This document shows positions 8,439-16,616 of a DNA stretch of 61,169 nucleotides, piece after piece. Source of the DNA: Shewanella sp. MBTL60-112-B2 (lineage in GTDB: Bacteria > Pseudomonadota > Gammaproteobacteria > Enterobacterales > Shewanellaceae). The stretch spans positions 1-61,169 of the forward strand of contig NZ_BPFA01000032.1 of assembly GCF_019655055.1 (NCBI RefSeq). Reading direction: 5' to 3'. The translations under genes were made by a program, and so were the position numbers. The notes beneath the pieces were generated by a model. It was not told the DNA's origin. It made no database searches and saw only the letters and a program-made list of their open reading frames with translations. Position 1 is the stretch's first letter, and each line of letters begins with the position of its first letter.

Positions 8439-9365
8439 ATGACTTTGAAAAGTAACGCTAAAACTACCGATAAAGCCCAGGCTATAACTAAAGGGATTGT
8501 ACTAGCCGGTGGTGCTGGTTCACGCTTGTATCCTATTACTCGAGGGATCTCTAAACAACTGCTGCCAGTTTATGATAAACCGATGATCTATTACCCTCTT
8601 TCAGTATTGATGTTGGCGGGCATTAGAGAGATATTGATTATAACAACTGCAGAAGAATTAATACTATTTCAACGTCTTCTTGGTGACGGTAGTGATTTTG
8701 GTGTACATCTGACTTTTGCTATTCAGAAAAAGCCTGAAGGTATTGCACAGGCATTTATTATTGCGGAAAGCTTCATCGGCAATGACAATGTATGCCTCAT
8801 TTTGGGTGATAATATCTTTTATGGACAAGGTTTTAGTCAGTCTTTGAAATCTGCTGCTGAACGGCGAGCTGGCGCGACAATTTTTGCCTATCAAGTTGTT
8901 CAAGCTGAAAGGTTTGGGGTTGTTGAGTTTGATAAAGACTTTAAGGCGCAGTCTATTGAAGAGAAGCCTATACAGCCTCAATCAAATTGGGCTGTGACAG
9001 GTCTTTATTTTTACGATAGCAGAGTGGTTAGTATTGCAAAGAACTTGTCACCATCAGCACGGCATGAGCTAGAGATCACCGATATTAACCAAGCTTATTT
9101 AAAGTTGGGTGAATTACAGGTAGAAAGGCTAGGGCGCGGCTTTGCATGGCTAGACACTGGTACGTTTGATAGTTTGCAGCAAGCATCGTCTTATGTACAA
9201 ACCATTGAAACTGTACAAGGGTTAAAAGTAGCTTGTTTAGAAGAGATAGCTTGGCGAAATGGTTGGTTATCTGATGACGATATTGTTCGTATCTCGCAGC
9301 TAATGAAGCAAAATAGTTATGGTCAGTATCTTATCAGATTGCTGCAAGACAGGATTGAACTATGA
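8439..9365 (+). CDS. rmlA: Glucose-1-phosphate thymidylyltransferase
   Basis: RmlA joins dTTP and glucose-1-phosphate to make dTDP-glucose, the first step to dTDP-L-rhamnose. The signature GGAGSRLYPITRGISKQLLPV begins about 25 residues in, and YYPLSVLMLAGI, LGDNIFYG, EEKP and FAWLDTGTFDSL follow. The length, 308 aa, is normal apart from an N-terminal extension of about 17 residues. An adjacent GTG at 8436 is an alternative start; no strong ribosome site decides between them. It overlaps rmlB by ATGA. rmlC and rmlD lie separately at 14.3 and 41.5 kb, so the pathway is complete but scattered. Confidence 0.95.
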   Translation: MTLKSNAKTTDKAQAITKGIVLAGGAGSRLYPITRGISKQLLPVYDKPMIYYPLSVLMLAGIREILIITTAEELILFQRLLGDGSDFGVHLTFAIQKKPEGIAQAFIIAESFIGNDNVCLILGDNIFYGQGFSQSLKSAAERRAGATIFAYQVVQAERFGVVEFDKDFKAQSIEEKPIQPQSNWAVTGLYFYDSRVVSIAKNLSPSARHELEITDINQAYLKLGELQVERLGRGFAWLDTGTFDSLQQASSYVQTIETVQGLKVACLEEIAWRNGWLSDDDIVRISQLMKQNSYGQYLIRLLQDRIEL

Positions 9366-10462
9366 ACCAAGTGATATTGATTACCGGAGGTTCAGGTTTT
9401 ATCGGCTCAGCATTAGTACGTTTTTTAATTCATCACACTGCACATACGGTGATTAACTTGGATAAACTGACTTATGCTAGCAATCCAGCATCTTTAGGCG
9501 ATGTAAGATTGTCTCATCGCTATCATTTTATTGAGGGTGATATCTGCGATGCAGGCTTAGTATCTAATCTGCTTCATGAATACCGGCCAACTAGCATTAT
9601 GCACTTGGCTGCAGAGAGTCATGTTGACCGCTCGATTGATGGGTCTGCTGAGTTTATGCAAACCAACATTATTGGCACTTATACATTGTTGGAAGCATGC
9701 AGGAAGTATTACACCACACTTGTAGATAGGAAAAGGGACGGTTTTCGCTTTCATCATATCTCTACTGACGAGGTTTATGGCGATTTAGACTTTGGGGAGT
9801 TATTTACAGAAAATACCCGATATGATCCGAGTTCCCCGTACTCTGCGAGTAAAGCTGCATCCGACCATTTAGTGCGAGCTTGGCACCGGACCTATGGCTT
9901 ACCAATTGTTGTGACAAACTGCTCTAATAATTATGGTCCTTTTCAGCATGCCGAGAAGTTAATTCCGCAAACTATCACCAATGCTTTAGCTGGTAAGTCA
10001 ATTCCTATCTATGGTAATGGTTTACAGATCCGAGACTGGTTGTATGTTGAAGATCATGTCAGAGCGCTGTATAGCGTTTTGACTCAAGGCAAAATTGGTA
10101 AAACCTACAACATCGGTGGGAGTTGTGAAAAGCGTAATATTGATGTTGTAAACACCATTTGTGAGCTGTTGGAAGAACTCGTTCCGGTCAACGTTGACTC
10201 ACTGGCTGCTAGTGGTAATGCCCTCGGATTTAAAAGCTTAATTACTTATGTAGACGATAGACCTGGGCATGACGTTCGTTATGCGATAGATTCGAGCAAG
10301 ATCCAGCGTGAATTAGGTTGGAAGCCTATCGAATCCTTTGAGTCTGGCCTAAAAAAGACGGTAGAGTGGTATGTAAAAGAGGCGGTAGAGTGGTATGTAA
10401 AAGAGGCGGTAAAAGCAAAGGCTTATGAAAAAGCTGATAAAAGCGAAGACGGCGCAAGCTGA
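9362..10462 (+). CDS. rmlB: dTDP-glucose 4,6-dehydratase
   Basis: RmlB makes dTDP-4-keto-6-deoxyglucose, the second rhamnose step. It has the NAD loop GGSGFIGSAL near the N-terminus, the STDEVYGDL block and the catalytic YSASKAASDHLV (YxxxK). At 366 aa it is slightly long. The extra length comes from a perfect 24-bp tandem duplication (10361-10384 and 10385-10408, giving VEWYVKEA twice) and a Lys/Ala-rich tail whose last codons fall within the start of repeat island R1. The catalytic core is intact. The start overlaps rmlA by four bases. Confidence 0.95.
   Translation: MNQVILITGGSGFIGSALVRFLIHHTAHTVINLDKLTYASNPASLGDVRLSHRYHFIEGDICDAGLVSNLLHEYRPTSIMHLAAESHVDRSIDGSAEFMQTNIIGTYTLLEACRKYYTTLVDRKRDGFRFHHISTDEVYGDLDFGELFTENTRYDPSSPYSASKAASDHLVRAWHRTYGLPIVVTNCSNNYGPFQHAEKLIPQTITNALAGKSIPIYGNGLQIRDWLYVEDHVRALYSVLTQGKIGKTYNIGGSCEKRNIDVVNTICELLEELVPVNVDSLAASGNALGFKSLITYVDDRPGHDVRYAIDSSKIQRELGWKPIESFESGLKKTVEWYVKEAVEWYVKEAVKAKAYEKADKSEDGAS
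10361..10408 (+). repeat. 24-bp in-frame tandem duplication at the end of rmlB
   Basis: Two identical 24-bp units (10361-10384, 10385-10408) add eight residues. No sequence difference between the copies is seen, so the duplication is recent or maintained. Each unit contains GGCGGTAG at its junction, but this is not an ops element in context. Confidence 0.95.
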
Positions 10463-10800
10463 GACGGAGAAAATGGAACGGCTTGTTGCCTACGGTATAC
10501 GGAACGTTCGCAAGCTCACTCACGGAACGCTGCGCTGACGGTTAAGGCCAAGAAGATCCTAGGGCCTAGGAAAAGCAGGTCCTAGATAAGAGCTAAGACG
10601 GTACAAGCTGGGACGGTAAACCGAGCGGCCTGTTTTGATTACTGCATGAAGAGCATTCTTGCCACGAAGCGCTGCGCTTTTACGGAGGACACGGAGAAGT
10701 GCGTAGAGCAAAAGATTAGCGCGATTTTTAGTTGGTCTTGATGTTGCTTTTCTTCGTGTCGAGTAGCGCTCCGAGTCCTCAGTGGTGAATAGCTTTGGCT
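10430..10800. repeat. Mosaic repeat island R1 (between rmlB and beta-CASP gene ends)
   Basis: The island begins inside the last codons of rmlB with AAGACGG/GAGACGG motifs. It holds one GAACGTTCGC..CTCAC cassette and one GAACGCTGCGCTGACGG cassette, then AAGATCCTAGGGCCTAGG. The second half (about 10625-10800) is degenerate, with GCGCTGCGC-type fragments. It lies between two convergent gene ends, so it may also contain the transcription stop; no clear T-run hairpin is seen. Confidence 0.8.
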
Positions 10801-12255
10801 TTAGCCTGTTCCTATTTTAATCTCTGCGTTAGGTAACAGTTGGCGGTATTTATCTGCTAACGCTTGTTTGGCCTCGGTGTCGCCGTGGACTATGCGGATG
10901 TGTTTCGGTTTGTGTTTGATACCTTCAACAAAGTTTATCAGGTCTTGTTGATCTGCATGGGCTGAATAGCCACTGATAGTGTGAATTCCCGCTTTAATAT
11001 CAATTTTCTCCCCCTCTATGTACACGTAACCTCCGCGTGGTCCGTATGTTTGAATATCCCTTCCGATAGTTCCTGTAGCTTGATATCCCACAAAAAGTAC
11101 ATCTGCAGTTGGCTCAGGTAAAAATCGTTGTAGGTAGTTAACGATTCGTCCGCCTGTACACATCCCGCTTGCCGCAATGACAACTGCTGGCTTTTGTCTG
11201 CTTGAAAGATAATTTATTACCGCTAGGTGATCTTGGTGGCTATCGATGGTGTAAAGCTGATTAAAATCCAGTGGATGGCGTTGCTCCGCTAACACGGATT
11301 TGGCCTCCGAATCCCACAGCTTTTTATAATCAATGTACTTTTCGGTAAAGTTTGCCGCCATAGGCGAGTCGACAATGATGTCTATACTCTGCCACATGGG
11401 GTCTTGTTGTTGGTTATGGATAATTTGTTCTAATTCATACAGTAACTCTTGTGTTCGGCCAATGCTGAAAGCTGGGATGAGTACGACGCCGTTGTCGCTA
11501 ACTGATTTTTCAATTACTTGACGTAAGCTTTCTGCTCGTTGTTCGCGGTTAACGTGATTTTTATCACCATAGGTGGACTCAATCACTAAGATGTCGGCGC
11601 GCAATGGGCTTTGAGGGCTTGGCAATAGTGGTGTGTTACTGGCACCTAAGTCTCCTGAAAATACGACTATGTGCGTGTCTTGCTCGCTTCCTGGGTCACC
11701 GTTTGGGTTTGTATCATCGCTACTATTCTTGTGAGCTAGCGATAGGTTACTGAGCTCTATTTCAACATAGGCCGAGCCTAGTATATGGCCTGCAACATTA
11801 AACCGTGCTTTTGTCTGTTGGTATCCACTATCACAGAGGTTTACGTTCAGAGTAAACCATTGATTATAATCAATAGGCTGAATTAACTGCTGTAAACGCT
11901 TTAAATATAAATTAATTAAGTTTTGGTTACGGGTGACACCGACTTTGAGTGCATCTTCAATGACCATAGGCAGTAGGGCGGCGGTGGCTGTTGTTGCATA
12001 GATAGGTTTGTTAAAACCAGCAGCAAGTAAATATGGGATCCTACCAACATGATCAATGTGGCAGTGGGTAATAATTAACGCTGTGATATCACGTAATTCA
12101 AATTCTATTTGGAGTTGATCTGCTGCGCTCTTTCCTGCTGTTTCAGCTCCTTGAAATAGGCCGCAATCGATTAGAACGCTTGAGCGGGGATTGATATCTA
12201 GCTGATGGCATGAGCCCGTTACACCATTTACCGCTCCATAATGGATTATTTGCAT
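10801..12255 (-). CDS. Metallo-beta-lactamase/beta-CASP family nuclease-like protein
   Basis: This 484-aa protein has the metallo-beta-lactamase motif HCHIDHVGR (H64, H66, D68, H69), FSGDLG, then VIESTYGDKNH and the beta-CASP blocks ASGMCTGGR and SGYSAHADQ, ending with IVHGD. Family members include RNA-processing nucleases such as RNase J, archaeal CPSF-like proteins and Ysh1. Bacterial proteins of this short type are mostly uncharacterised. A polar insert, residues about 175-193 with many N, D, S and G, separates the strands before FSGDLG. It lies opposite in orientation between rmlB and ugd, with repeat islands on both sides, so it may be an insertion into the sugar cluster. Role unknown. 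Confidence 0.85.
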   Translation of the reverse strand: MQIIHYGAVNGVTGSCHQLDINPRSSVLIDCGLFQGAETAGKSAADQLQIEFELRDITALIITHCHIDHVGRIPYLLAAGFNKPIYATTATAALLPMVIEDALKVGVTRNQNLINLYLKRLQQLIQPIDYNQWFTLNVNLCDSGYQQTKARFNVAGHILGSAYVEIELSNLSLAHKNSSDDTNPNGDPGSEQDTHIVVFSGDLGASNTPLLPSPQSPLRADILVIESTYGDKNHVNREQRAESLRQVIEKSVSDNGVVLIPAFSIGRTQELLYELEQIIHNQQQDPMWQSIDIIVDSPMAANFTEKYIDYKKLWDSEAKSVLAEQRHPLDFNQLYTIDSHQDHLAVINYLSSRQKPAVVIAASGMCTGGRIVNYLQRFLPEPTADVLFVGYQATGTIGRDIQTYGPRGGYVYIEGEKIDIKAGIHTISGYSAHADQQDLINFVEGIKHKPKHIRIVHGDTEAKQALADKYRQLLPNAEIKIGTG

Positions 12256-12279
12256 ATTCGATTTCCTTATCGTTGTTAT

Positions 12280-12825
12280 TAAGCGCAGAGACTAGAACGA
12301 GGCTCCGCCACGGCTAGAGCGTCGCTACGCTCCTGCTAGATTCTATACGAGCTTAAAGCAAGAAGGTCCTAGGTTAAAGCAAAGACGGTACAAGCTGAGA
12401 CGATTATAGAGGAACGGCCTCCGGCCTACAGAACGCTTCGCTTACGGAATACGGAACGCTTCGCTTACGGTTAAAGATTAAGAAGATCCTAGGCCCTAGG
12501 AAAGGCAGGTTCTAGGTAAGAGCAAAGATGATACAAGCTAAGACGGGGTAAGCAAAGATGGAACGGCCTGCGGCCTAACTAGGAAAAGCAGGTCCTAGAT
12601 AAAAAGTTAAGAAGGTTCTAGGCTTTAGGGAAAGCAGGTGCTAGGTTAAAGGATAGAAGGTCCTAGGTACAAGCAAAGACGGTTAAGAGCAGAAAAGCTA
12701 AGCGAAAGCTGAAGGCAACGCTGTTTCGTTTTTGATTTTCTAGCAGCGAAGCGTCCTCGCAGTGAGCCTGTGAACATCCTAGGATCTCGTACCTTCTCAG
12801 CTTTAACATATGTGAGCCTAGAACA
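12280..12825. repeat. Mosaic repeat island R2 (divergent region before ugd)
   Basis: The 623 bp between the beta-CASP gene start and the ugd start is mostly mosaic repeat. It has several GGTCCTAGG/CCTAGGAAAGCAGG modules, GGAACGCTTCGCTTACGG twice in tandem (about 12427-12470), an AACGGCCTGCGGCC hairpin, and the GCTAAGCGAAAGCTGAAGG module. It ends with CCTAGGATCTC and ACCTTCTC. The last ~50 bp before ugd are non-repetitive. Being between divergent 5' ends it must hold promoters for both genes, but none is clear. Confidence 0.85.
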
Positions 12826-12879
12826 ATACTTTTGTCTTGTTGAATGCTATTTTTTGCGGATATTTGTTAAGGTTTATGG

Positions 12880-14046
12880 ATGAAAATTGCTATAGCAGGG
12901 ACAGGCTATGTAGGCCTATCAAACGCTGTATTATTGGCACAACACAATACTGTTATGGCTGTTGATATTGTTGCTGAAAAAGTTAACATGATTAACCAAG
13001 GTCAATCACCTATAGCAGATACCGAGATAGAAGCCTATCTCAGTAATCATAAGCTCGACTTAACGGCTATGCTTGATAAGCAATTAGCCTATCAAGATGC
13101 GGATTATGTGGTTATTGCAACGCCGACAGATTACGACACCAAATCCAATTACTTTAATACCTCGTCGGTTGAAGCAGTTATTCGGGATGTGTTAACTATT
13201 AATACAAATGCAGTTATGGTGATTAAGTCGACTGTACCAGTCGGTTATACCGAGTCTGTTAAACAGAAGTTTGATACTAAAAATATTATTTTCTCACCTG
13301 AATTTTTACGTGAAGGCCGTGCGCTTTATGATAATTTGCATCCGTCTCGCATTATCATTGGTGAGCGCTCAGAGCGCGCTGAAGTGTTTGCTAACTTACT
13401 TAGCGATGCTGCAGTTAAAGACAATATCGACATTCTTTTTACCGACTCGACTGAGGCCGAGGCAGTTAAGCTTTTCTCTAATACTTACCTTGCAATGCGT
13501 GTGGCGTACTTTAATGAATTAGACAGCTACGCAGAGTCTCATGGTTTAGATTCTCGACAAATAATTGAAGGTGTTGGGTTAGATCCTCGTATTGGAGCAC
13601 ACTACAACAATCCATCATTTGGTTATGGTGGTTACTGCCTACCAAAAGATACCAAGCAACTTAGAGCTAATTACGCAGATGTGCCAAATTGTTTGATTAG
13701 TGCGATTGTTGATGCGAATTCTACTCGTAAAGACTTTATTGCTGATTCTATTATCAAGAGGCATCCTAAAGTCGTGGGTATTTACCGCCTGGCTATGAAG
13801 TCTGGTTCAGATAATTTCCGTACGTCTTCTATTCAAGGTATCATGAAGCGCATTAAAGCCAAAGGTATTGAGGTTGTGGTATTCGAACCTGTGCTTAATG
13901 AGTCAGAGTTCTTTAACTCACGTGTAATACAAGATCTGAACGAATTTAAGCAAGTCTCTGATGTGATAGTATCAAATCGTATGGTTGATGAGTTGGCTGA
14001 TGTAGCTGCAAAAGTGTATACGCGAGACTTATTTGGGTCGGATTGA
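12880..14046 (+). CDS. ugd: UDP-glucose 6-dehydrogenase
   Basis: Ugd oxidises UDP-glucose to UDP-glucuronate, using UDP-glucose from GalU (51.4 kb). The NAD loop GTGYVGLSNAVLLA is near residue 8, FSPEFLREGRAL in the middle, NTYLAMRVAYFNELD follows, and the catalytic cysteine is in GYGGYCLPKDTKQL. The 388-aa length matches the short bacterial class. It stands alone between repeat islands R2 and R3. UDP-GlcA makes an acidic polymer likely. Confidence 0.95.
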   Translation: MKIAIAGTGYVGLSNAVLLAQHNTVMAVDIVAEKVNMINQGQSPIADTEIEAYLSNHKLDLTAMLDKQLAYQDADYVVIATPTDYDTKSNYFNTSSVEAVIRDVLTINTNAVMVIKSTVPVGYTESVKQKFDTKNIIFSPEFLREGRALYDNLHPSRIIIGERSERAEVFANLLSDAAVKDNIDILFTDSTEAEAVKLFSNTYLAMRVAYFNELDSYAESHGLDSRQIIEGVGLDPRIGAHYNNPSFGYGGYCLPKDTKQLRANYADVPNCLISAIVDANSTRKDFIADSIIKRHPKVVGIYRLAMKSGSDNFRTSSIQGIMKRIKAKGIEVVVFEPVLNESEFFNSRVIQDLNEFKQVSDVIVSNRMVDELADVAAKVYTRDLFGSD

Positions 14047-14285
14047 GCAAAGGCTGAGAAGGTCCTAGGTAGAAGCAAAGACGGTAAAGCGGAATGACCT
14101 GCGGCCTACAGAACGCTGCGCTTACGGTTTAAAGCAAAGACGGTTAAGAGCAGAAAAGCTAAGCGAAAGCTGAAGGCAACGCTGTTTGGTTTTAGATTTC
14201 CTCGGAGCGAAGCGTCCTAGGTCCTAGAACCTTGTTTATTCAGTGAGCTTGCGAACGTTCTAGGATTTAGGATCTTCTTTTAACC
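14047..14285. repeat. Mosaic repeat island R3 (ugd to rmlC)
   Basis: A compact copy that shows the island plan. The left end is GAGAAGGTCCTAGG (14056-14069), starting just after the ugd stop. The middle has CGGAATGACCTGCGGCC, GAACGCTGCGCTTACGG and GCTAAGCGAAAGCTGAAGG. The right end is CTAGGATTTAGGATCTTCTTTT (about 14260-14281), an imperfect inverted copy of the left end. Confidence 0.88.
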
Positions 14286-14312
14286 TTAAAATCTAGACTA
14301 ATTTAAAAGAAA

Positions 14313-14873
14313 ATGATGAAATTAATACCCACCTCAATTCCTGATGTGTTGCTGTTTGAGCCGAAAGTATTTGGCGATGAACGAGGCTTCTTTATGGAAA
14401 CCTTTCGTCAGTCAGAGTTTGAGGCGCTGTTTGCTGAAGCGGGCATGGTTTGCCCGAGCTTTGTGCAAGAAAATATGAGCCGTTCGGCTAAAAATGTACT
14501 ACGTGGGCTGCATTATCAAGAGGTGCAACCACAAGGTAAATTGATCCGAGTAACTGCTGGTAGTATTTTCGATGTTGCCGTCGATATTCGTAAAGACTCC
14601 AAAACCTATGGTCAGTGGTTTGGGCAAGCCTTATCTGCTGAAAATAGACTGCAAATGTTTATCCCTCCTGGCTTTGCCCATGGCTTTTTAACCTTAAGTG
14701 CCCATGCTGACATTATCTATAAATGTAGCGATTACTATGCGCCTGAGCATGAAAGATGCATTGCGTGGGATGATCCGTTGTTAAATATCCAATGGCCGAT
14801 AGACGAAGGTGTTGAGCCGATTTTGTCGGAGAAGGATAAAAGGGCTAAGAAGGGCGCTTCGCTTCTAGGTTAA
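14313..14873 (+). CDS. rmlC: dTDP-4-dehydrorhamnose 3,5-epimerase
   Basis: RmlC epimerises dTDP-4-keto-6-deoxyglucose at C3 and C5. The cupin fold carries RGLHYQ with its catalytic His, DVAVDIRKDS and FIPPGFAHGFLTLS. The length of 186 aa is usual. The last residues, RAKKGASLLG, are encoded by the incoming edge of repeat island R4 (AAGAAGGGCGCTTCGCTTCTAGG-like), so the C-terminus is repeat-derived. Two adjacent ATGs (14313, 14316) are possible starts. Confidence 0.95.
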   Translation: MMKLIPTSIPDVLLFEPKVFGDERGFFMETFRQSEFEALFAEAGMVCPSFVQENMSRSAKNVLRGLHYQEVQPQGKLIRVTAGSIFDVAVDIRKDSKTYGQWFGQALSAENRLQMFIPPGFAHGFLTLSAHADIIYKCSDYYAPEHERCIAWDDPLLNIQWPIDEGVEPILSEKDKRAKKGASLLG

Positions 14874-15022
14874 AAGCTAAGAAGGTCCTAGATTCTAGGA
14901 AAGGCAAAGACGATTAAAGCTGAGATGGAAAAGCTGAACGGCCTTTGGCCTGACGGTTTACGGAACGTTCGCAGGCTCACTTACAGAACGCTGCGCTGAC
15001 GGTTAAAGCGGCGTTATCTATA
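14838..15022. repeat. Mosaic repeat island R4, left part, interrupted by IS3-family element
   Basis: It starts in the last codons of rmlC and has AAGAAGGTCCTAGATTCTAGG, an AACGGCCTTTGGCC hairpin and GAACGTTCGCAGGCTCAC/GAACGCTGCGCTGACGG cassettes. It stops at GTTATCTATA, where the IS element begins. The continuation is R5 beyond the IS. The uninterrupted version of this junction is seen at 17800-17830. Confidence 0.88.
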
Positions 15023-15065
15023 TGATGTGGTCAACTAAAACTGTACACCAACAGGGGATACGTAT

Positions 15066-15971
15066 TTACGCAGCCGTTTCAGCCGCTGTTGGTGTCATGT
15101 AATTATTGTAGCTATGACCCCGTTTTGTATTGTAGTGTTTCAAGATATAGTTGATGCAGTCGAACTCAGCTTCCTTAAAACTGTTATAGCCATATTTAGG
15201 CATCCATTCTGTTTTAAAGCTTCTAAAAAATCGCTCTATCACCGCGTTATCCCAACAATTCCCTCTTCGGCTCATGCTTTGAGTGATTTGATACTTCCAC
15301 AACATTTGTCGATATTGCAGGCTGCTGTAATGACAACCTTGGTCTGAGTGAAATATCAGGTTTTTAGGACGTCCCCGTTGTTCAAATGCCATTCTTAAAG
15401 CTGCACAAGTTAAGTCAGTATTTGGACTACCTGAGCACGCCCAGCCGACTATCTTTCTGGCGTATAAATCCATTACCACAGCTAAATAGAGCCACCTTGT
15501 CCCTGACCAAACGTAAGTTACATCGCCACACCAGACCCGGTTTATAGCTTCAACGTTAAACTGTCGTTTTAATAAATTAGGCGCAATTTTAGATTCGTCA
15601 TTTGCCACCTTATAACGATGTTTTCTGGGCTGGCTACTGATAAGCCCTGCATCTCTCATTAAACTTGCGGCCTTATAACGGCCAACATTTTCACCCAGTT
15701 GATTAAGTTGACCAGCTATCGTTCTAGCTCCCGCAGAGCCGCGACTATCACTATGTATATCAATCGCTTTTTTGAGCAATAACTCACGTTCTGGTTTTAT
15801 TAATTCACGGTGTTTTAGGTGGTAATGATAGCTGCTTCTCGGGATTTCAAATAAATCACAAAGTGGTTTAACACTGTTTTGCTCTCTCGATAACGATTCA
15901 ATCAACGCTATCGTTTGATGCTGTCTTGCATTAAGAGAGCGGTAGCTTTTTTTAAGATGTCTTTCTCCCAT
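15066..15971 (-). CDS. IS3-family transposase OrfB (DDE integrase domain)
   Basis: The 301-aa product has an N-terminal HTH_21-like part and an rve integrase core with WCGDVTYVW (first Asp), FHSDQGCHYSS (second Asp) and WDNAVIERFFRSFKTEW (Glu). All DDE residues are present, so the enzyme may be active. The frame lies -1 to orfA and overlaps it by 64 bp. It is normally made as an OrfAB fusion by frameshifting at the A7G run at 15947-15953; its own ATG at 15971 may not be used. Confidence 0.93.
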   Translation of the reverse strand: MGERHLKKSYRSLNARQHQTIALIESLSREQNSVKPLCDLFEIPRSSYHYHLKHRELIKPERELLLKKAIDIHSDSRGSAGARTIAGQLNQLGENVGRYKAASLMRDAGLISSQPRKHRYKVANDESKIAPNLLKRQFNVEAINRVWCGDVTYVWSGTRWLYLAVVMDLYARKIVGWACSGSPNTDLTCAALRMAFEQRGRPKNLIFHSDQGCHYSSLQYRQMLWKYQITQSMSRRGNCWDNAVIERFFRSFKTEWMPKYGYNSFKEAEFDCINYILKHYNTKRGHSYNNYMTPTAAETAA

Positions 15972-16207
15972 TCAATTTTCTTAATTTGAGCTTCAAGCTC
16001 TTGAATGCGCCTTTGCTCTGGAGTCATAGCGTTGGTAGATGGAGTAATACCTTCAAACTCTTGCTTTAGTTGGATAACCCAACGTCTCATTGCTGTTGGG
16101 CCTACACCGGTAGCCTGACAGGCTTCACGAATGGTATAGCCTTGATTAATGACAAGGTTAGCTGCATCAATTTTAAATTCTGTTGAATATGTTGGTTGAG
16201 TCTTCAT
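15908..16207 (-). CDS. IS3-family transposase OrfA (HTH protein)
   Basis: The 99-aa product has a helix-turn-helix (YSTEFKIDAANLVINQGYTIREAC) and a C-terminal leucine-zipper-like helix (IQELEAQIKKIEWEKDILKKA), as in IS3 OrfA proteins. It binds the IS ends and makes the N-terminal half of OrfAB. A TTAAAAAAAGC run near its 3' end is the expected -1 slippery site. Confidence 0.93.
   Translation of the reverse strand: MKTQPTYSTEFKIDAANLVINQGYTIREACQATGVGPTAMRRWVIQLKQEFEGITPSTNAMTPEQRRIQELEAQIKKIEWEKDILKKATALLMQDSIKR
15947..15953 (-). promoter_or_regulatory. Programmed -1 frameshift site (A7 followed by G) in orfA/orfB overlap
   Basis: On the minus strand the codons TTA AAA AAA GCT of orfA contain seven A then G, within the orfA/orfB overlap, and OrfB continues in the -1 frame with CTT AAA AAA AGC. 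This matches the usual IS3-family slippery heptamer. Confidence 0.8.
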
Positions 16208-16274
16208 TACTTTTACACCGTTCTGTATTAAGGAGAGTTTACCTCATATCGGTGTACAGGTTTATTAAGCCACA

Positions 16275-16616
16275 ATAATGTAGGTCGGCATTTATGCAGT
16301 CAATTTCCTAATATTTGAATGAGTTGTTGATGGGCTAAAGTCCAACCTACGGAAAAGAAGGTTCTAGGTACAAGCAGAGACGGAAAAGTGGAACGGCCTT
16401 TGGCCTTAGGTTGACGGAACGTTCGCAGGCTCACTTACAGAACGCTGCGCTGACGGGTAGGGCTAAGAAGATCCTAGGTACAAGCAAAGACGGTTAAGAG
16501 CAGAAAAGCTAAGCGAAAGCTGAAGGTAACGCTGTTTGGTTTTTGATTTCCTAGCAGGACGAAGTCCGTCCTCGTAGTGAGCTTGCGAACGTCCTAGAAT
16601 CTAGGTCCTTCTTTTT
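16275..16616. repeat. Mosaic repeat island R5 (right of the IS, up to hepT)
   Basis: It begins with the REP-like unit at 16280-16350, then GAAGGTTCTAGG, an AACGGCCTTTGGCC hairpin, GAACGTTCGCAGGCTCAC and GAACGCTGCGCTGACGG cassettes, GCTAAGCGAAAGCTGAAGG and CCTAGCAGGACGAAGTCCGTCC (hairpin 16557-16567). The right terminus CTAGGTCCTTCTTTTT (16601-16616) includes the last codons and stop of hepT. Confidence 0.88.
16280..16350. repeat. REP-like palindromic unit, copy 1
   Basis: The unit starts GTAGGTCGGCATTTATGC and ends GGGCTAAAGTCCAACCTAC. It has two short hairpins facing each other and terminal GTAGGT/ACCTAC inverted repeats. Other copies are at 17818-17886 and 42960-43029. This copy has changes in both stems (GCAGTC, AAAGTCC), so its hairpins are weaker. 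Confidence 0.85.

Larger units (their letters stand above)
15026..16274 (-). mobile_element. IS3-family insertion sequence
   Basis: Two overlapping transposase frames (orfA, orfB) lie between imperfect terminal inverted repeats of 24 bp (15026-15049 and 16251-16274; about 19 of 24 positions match, sharing TGTGG and CTGTACACC). The element is about 1.25 kb, a normal size for IS3. It sits inside a repeat-island junction whose empty version is seen near 17800-17830. I could not find a clear 3-4 bp target duplication; ATA on each side is the best candidate if the ends are shifted slightly. Confidence 0.9.

Noticed and set aside
10380..10410. GGCGGTAG resembling the ops element recognised by RfaH
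   Set aside because: It lies inside the duplicated rmlB codons, not in an operon leader, and the rest of ops and JUMPstart is absent.
13271..13522. Second-frame plus-strand frame in ugd
   Set aside because: Shadow of ugd; no protein-like features.
1..15000. Prophage or integrative element carrying the sugar cluster
   Set aside because: No integrase, attachment repeats or phage structural genes are seen; only the IS3-family element is mobile.
15020..16280. Target site duplication of the IS
   Set aside because: Only ATA on each side fits if the ends are moved by three bases, and the inverted repeats then become uneven; not claimed.
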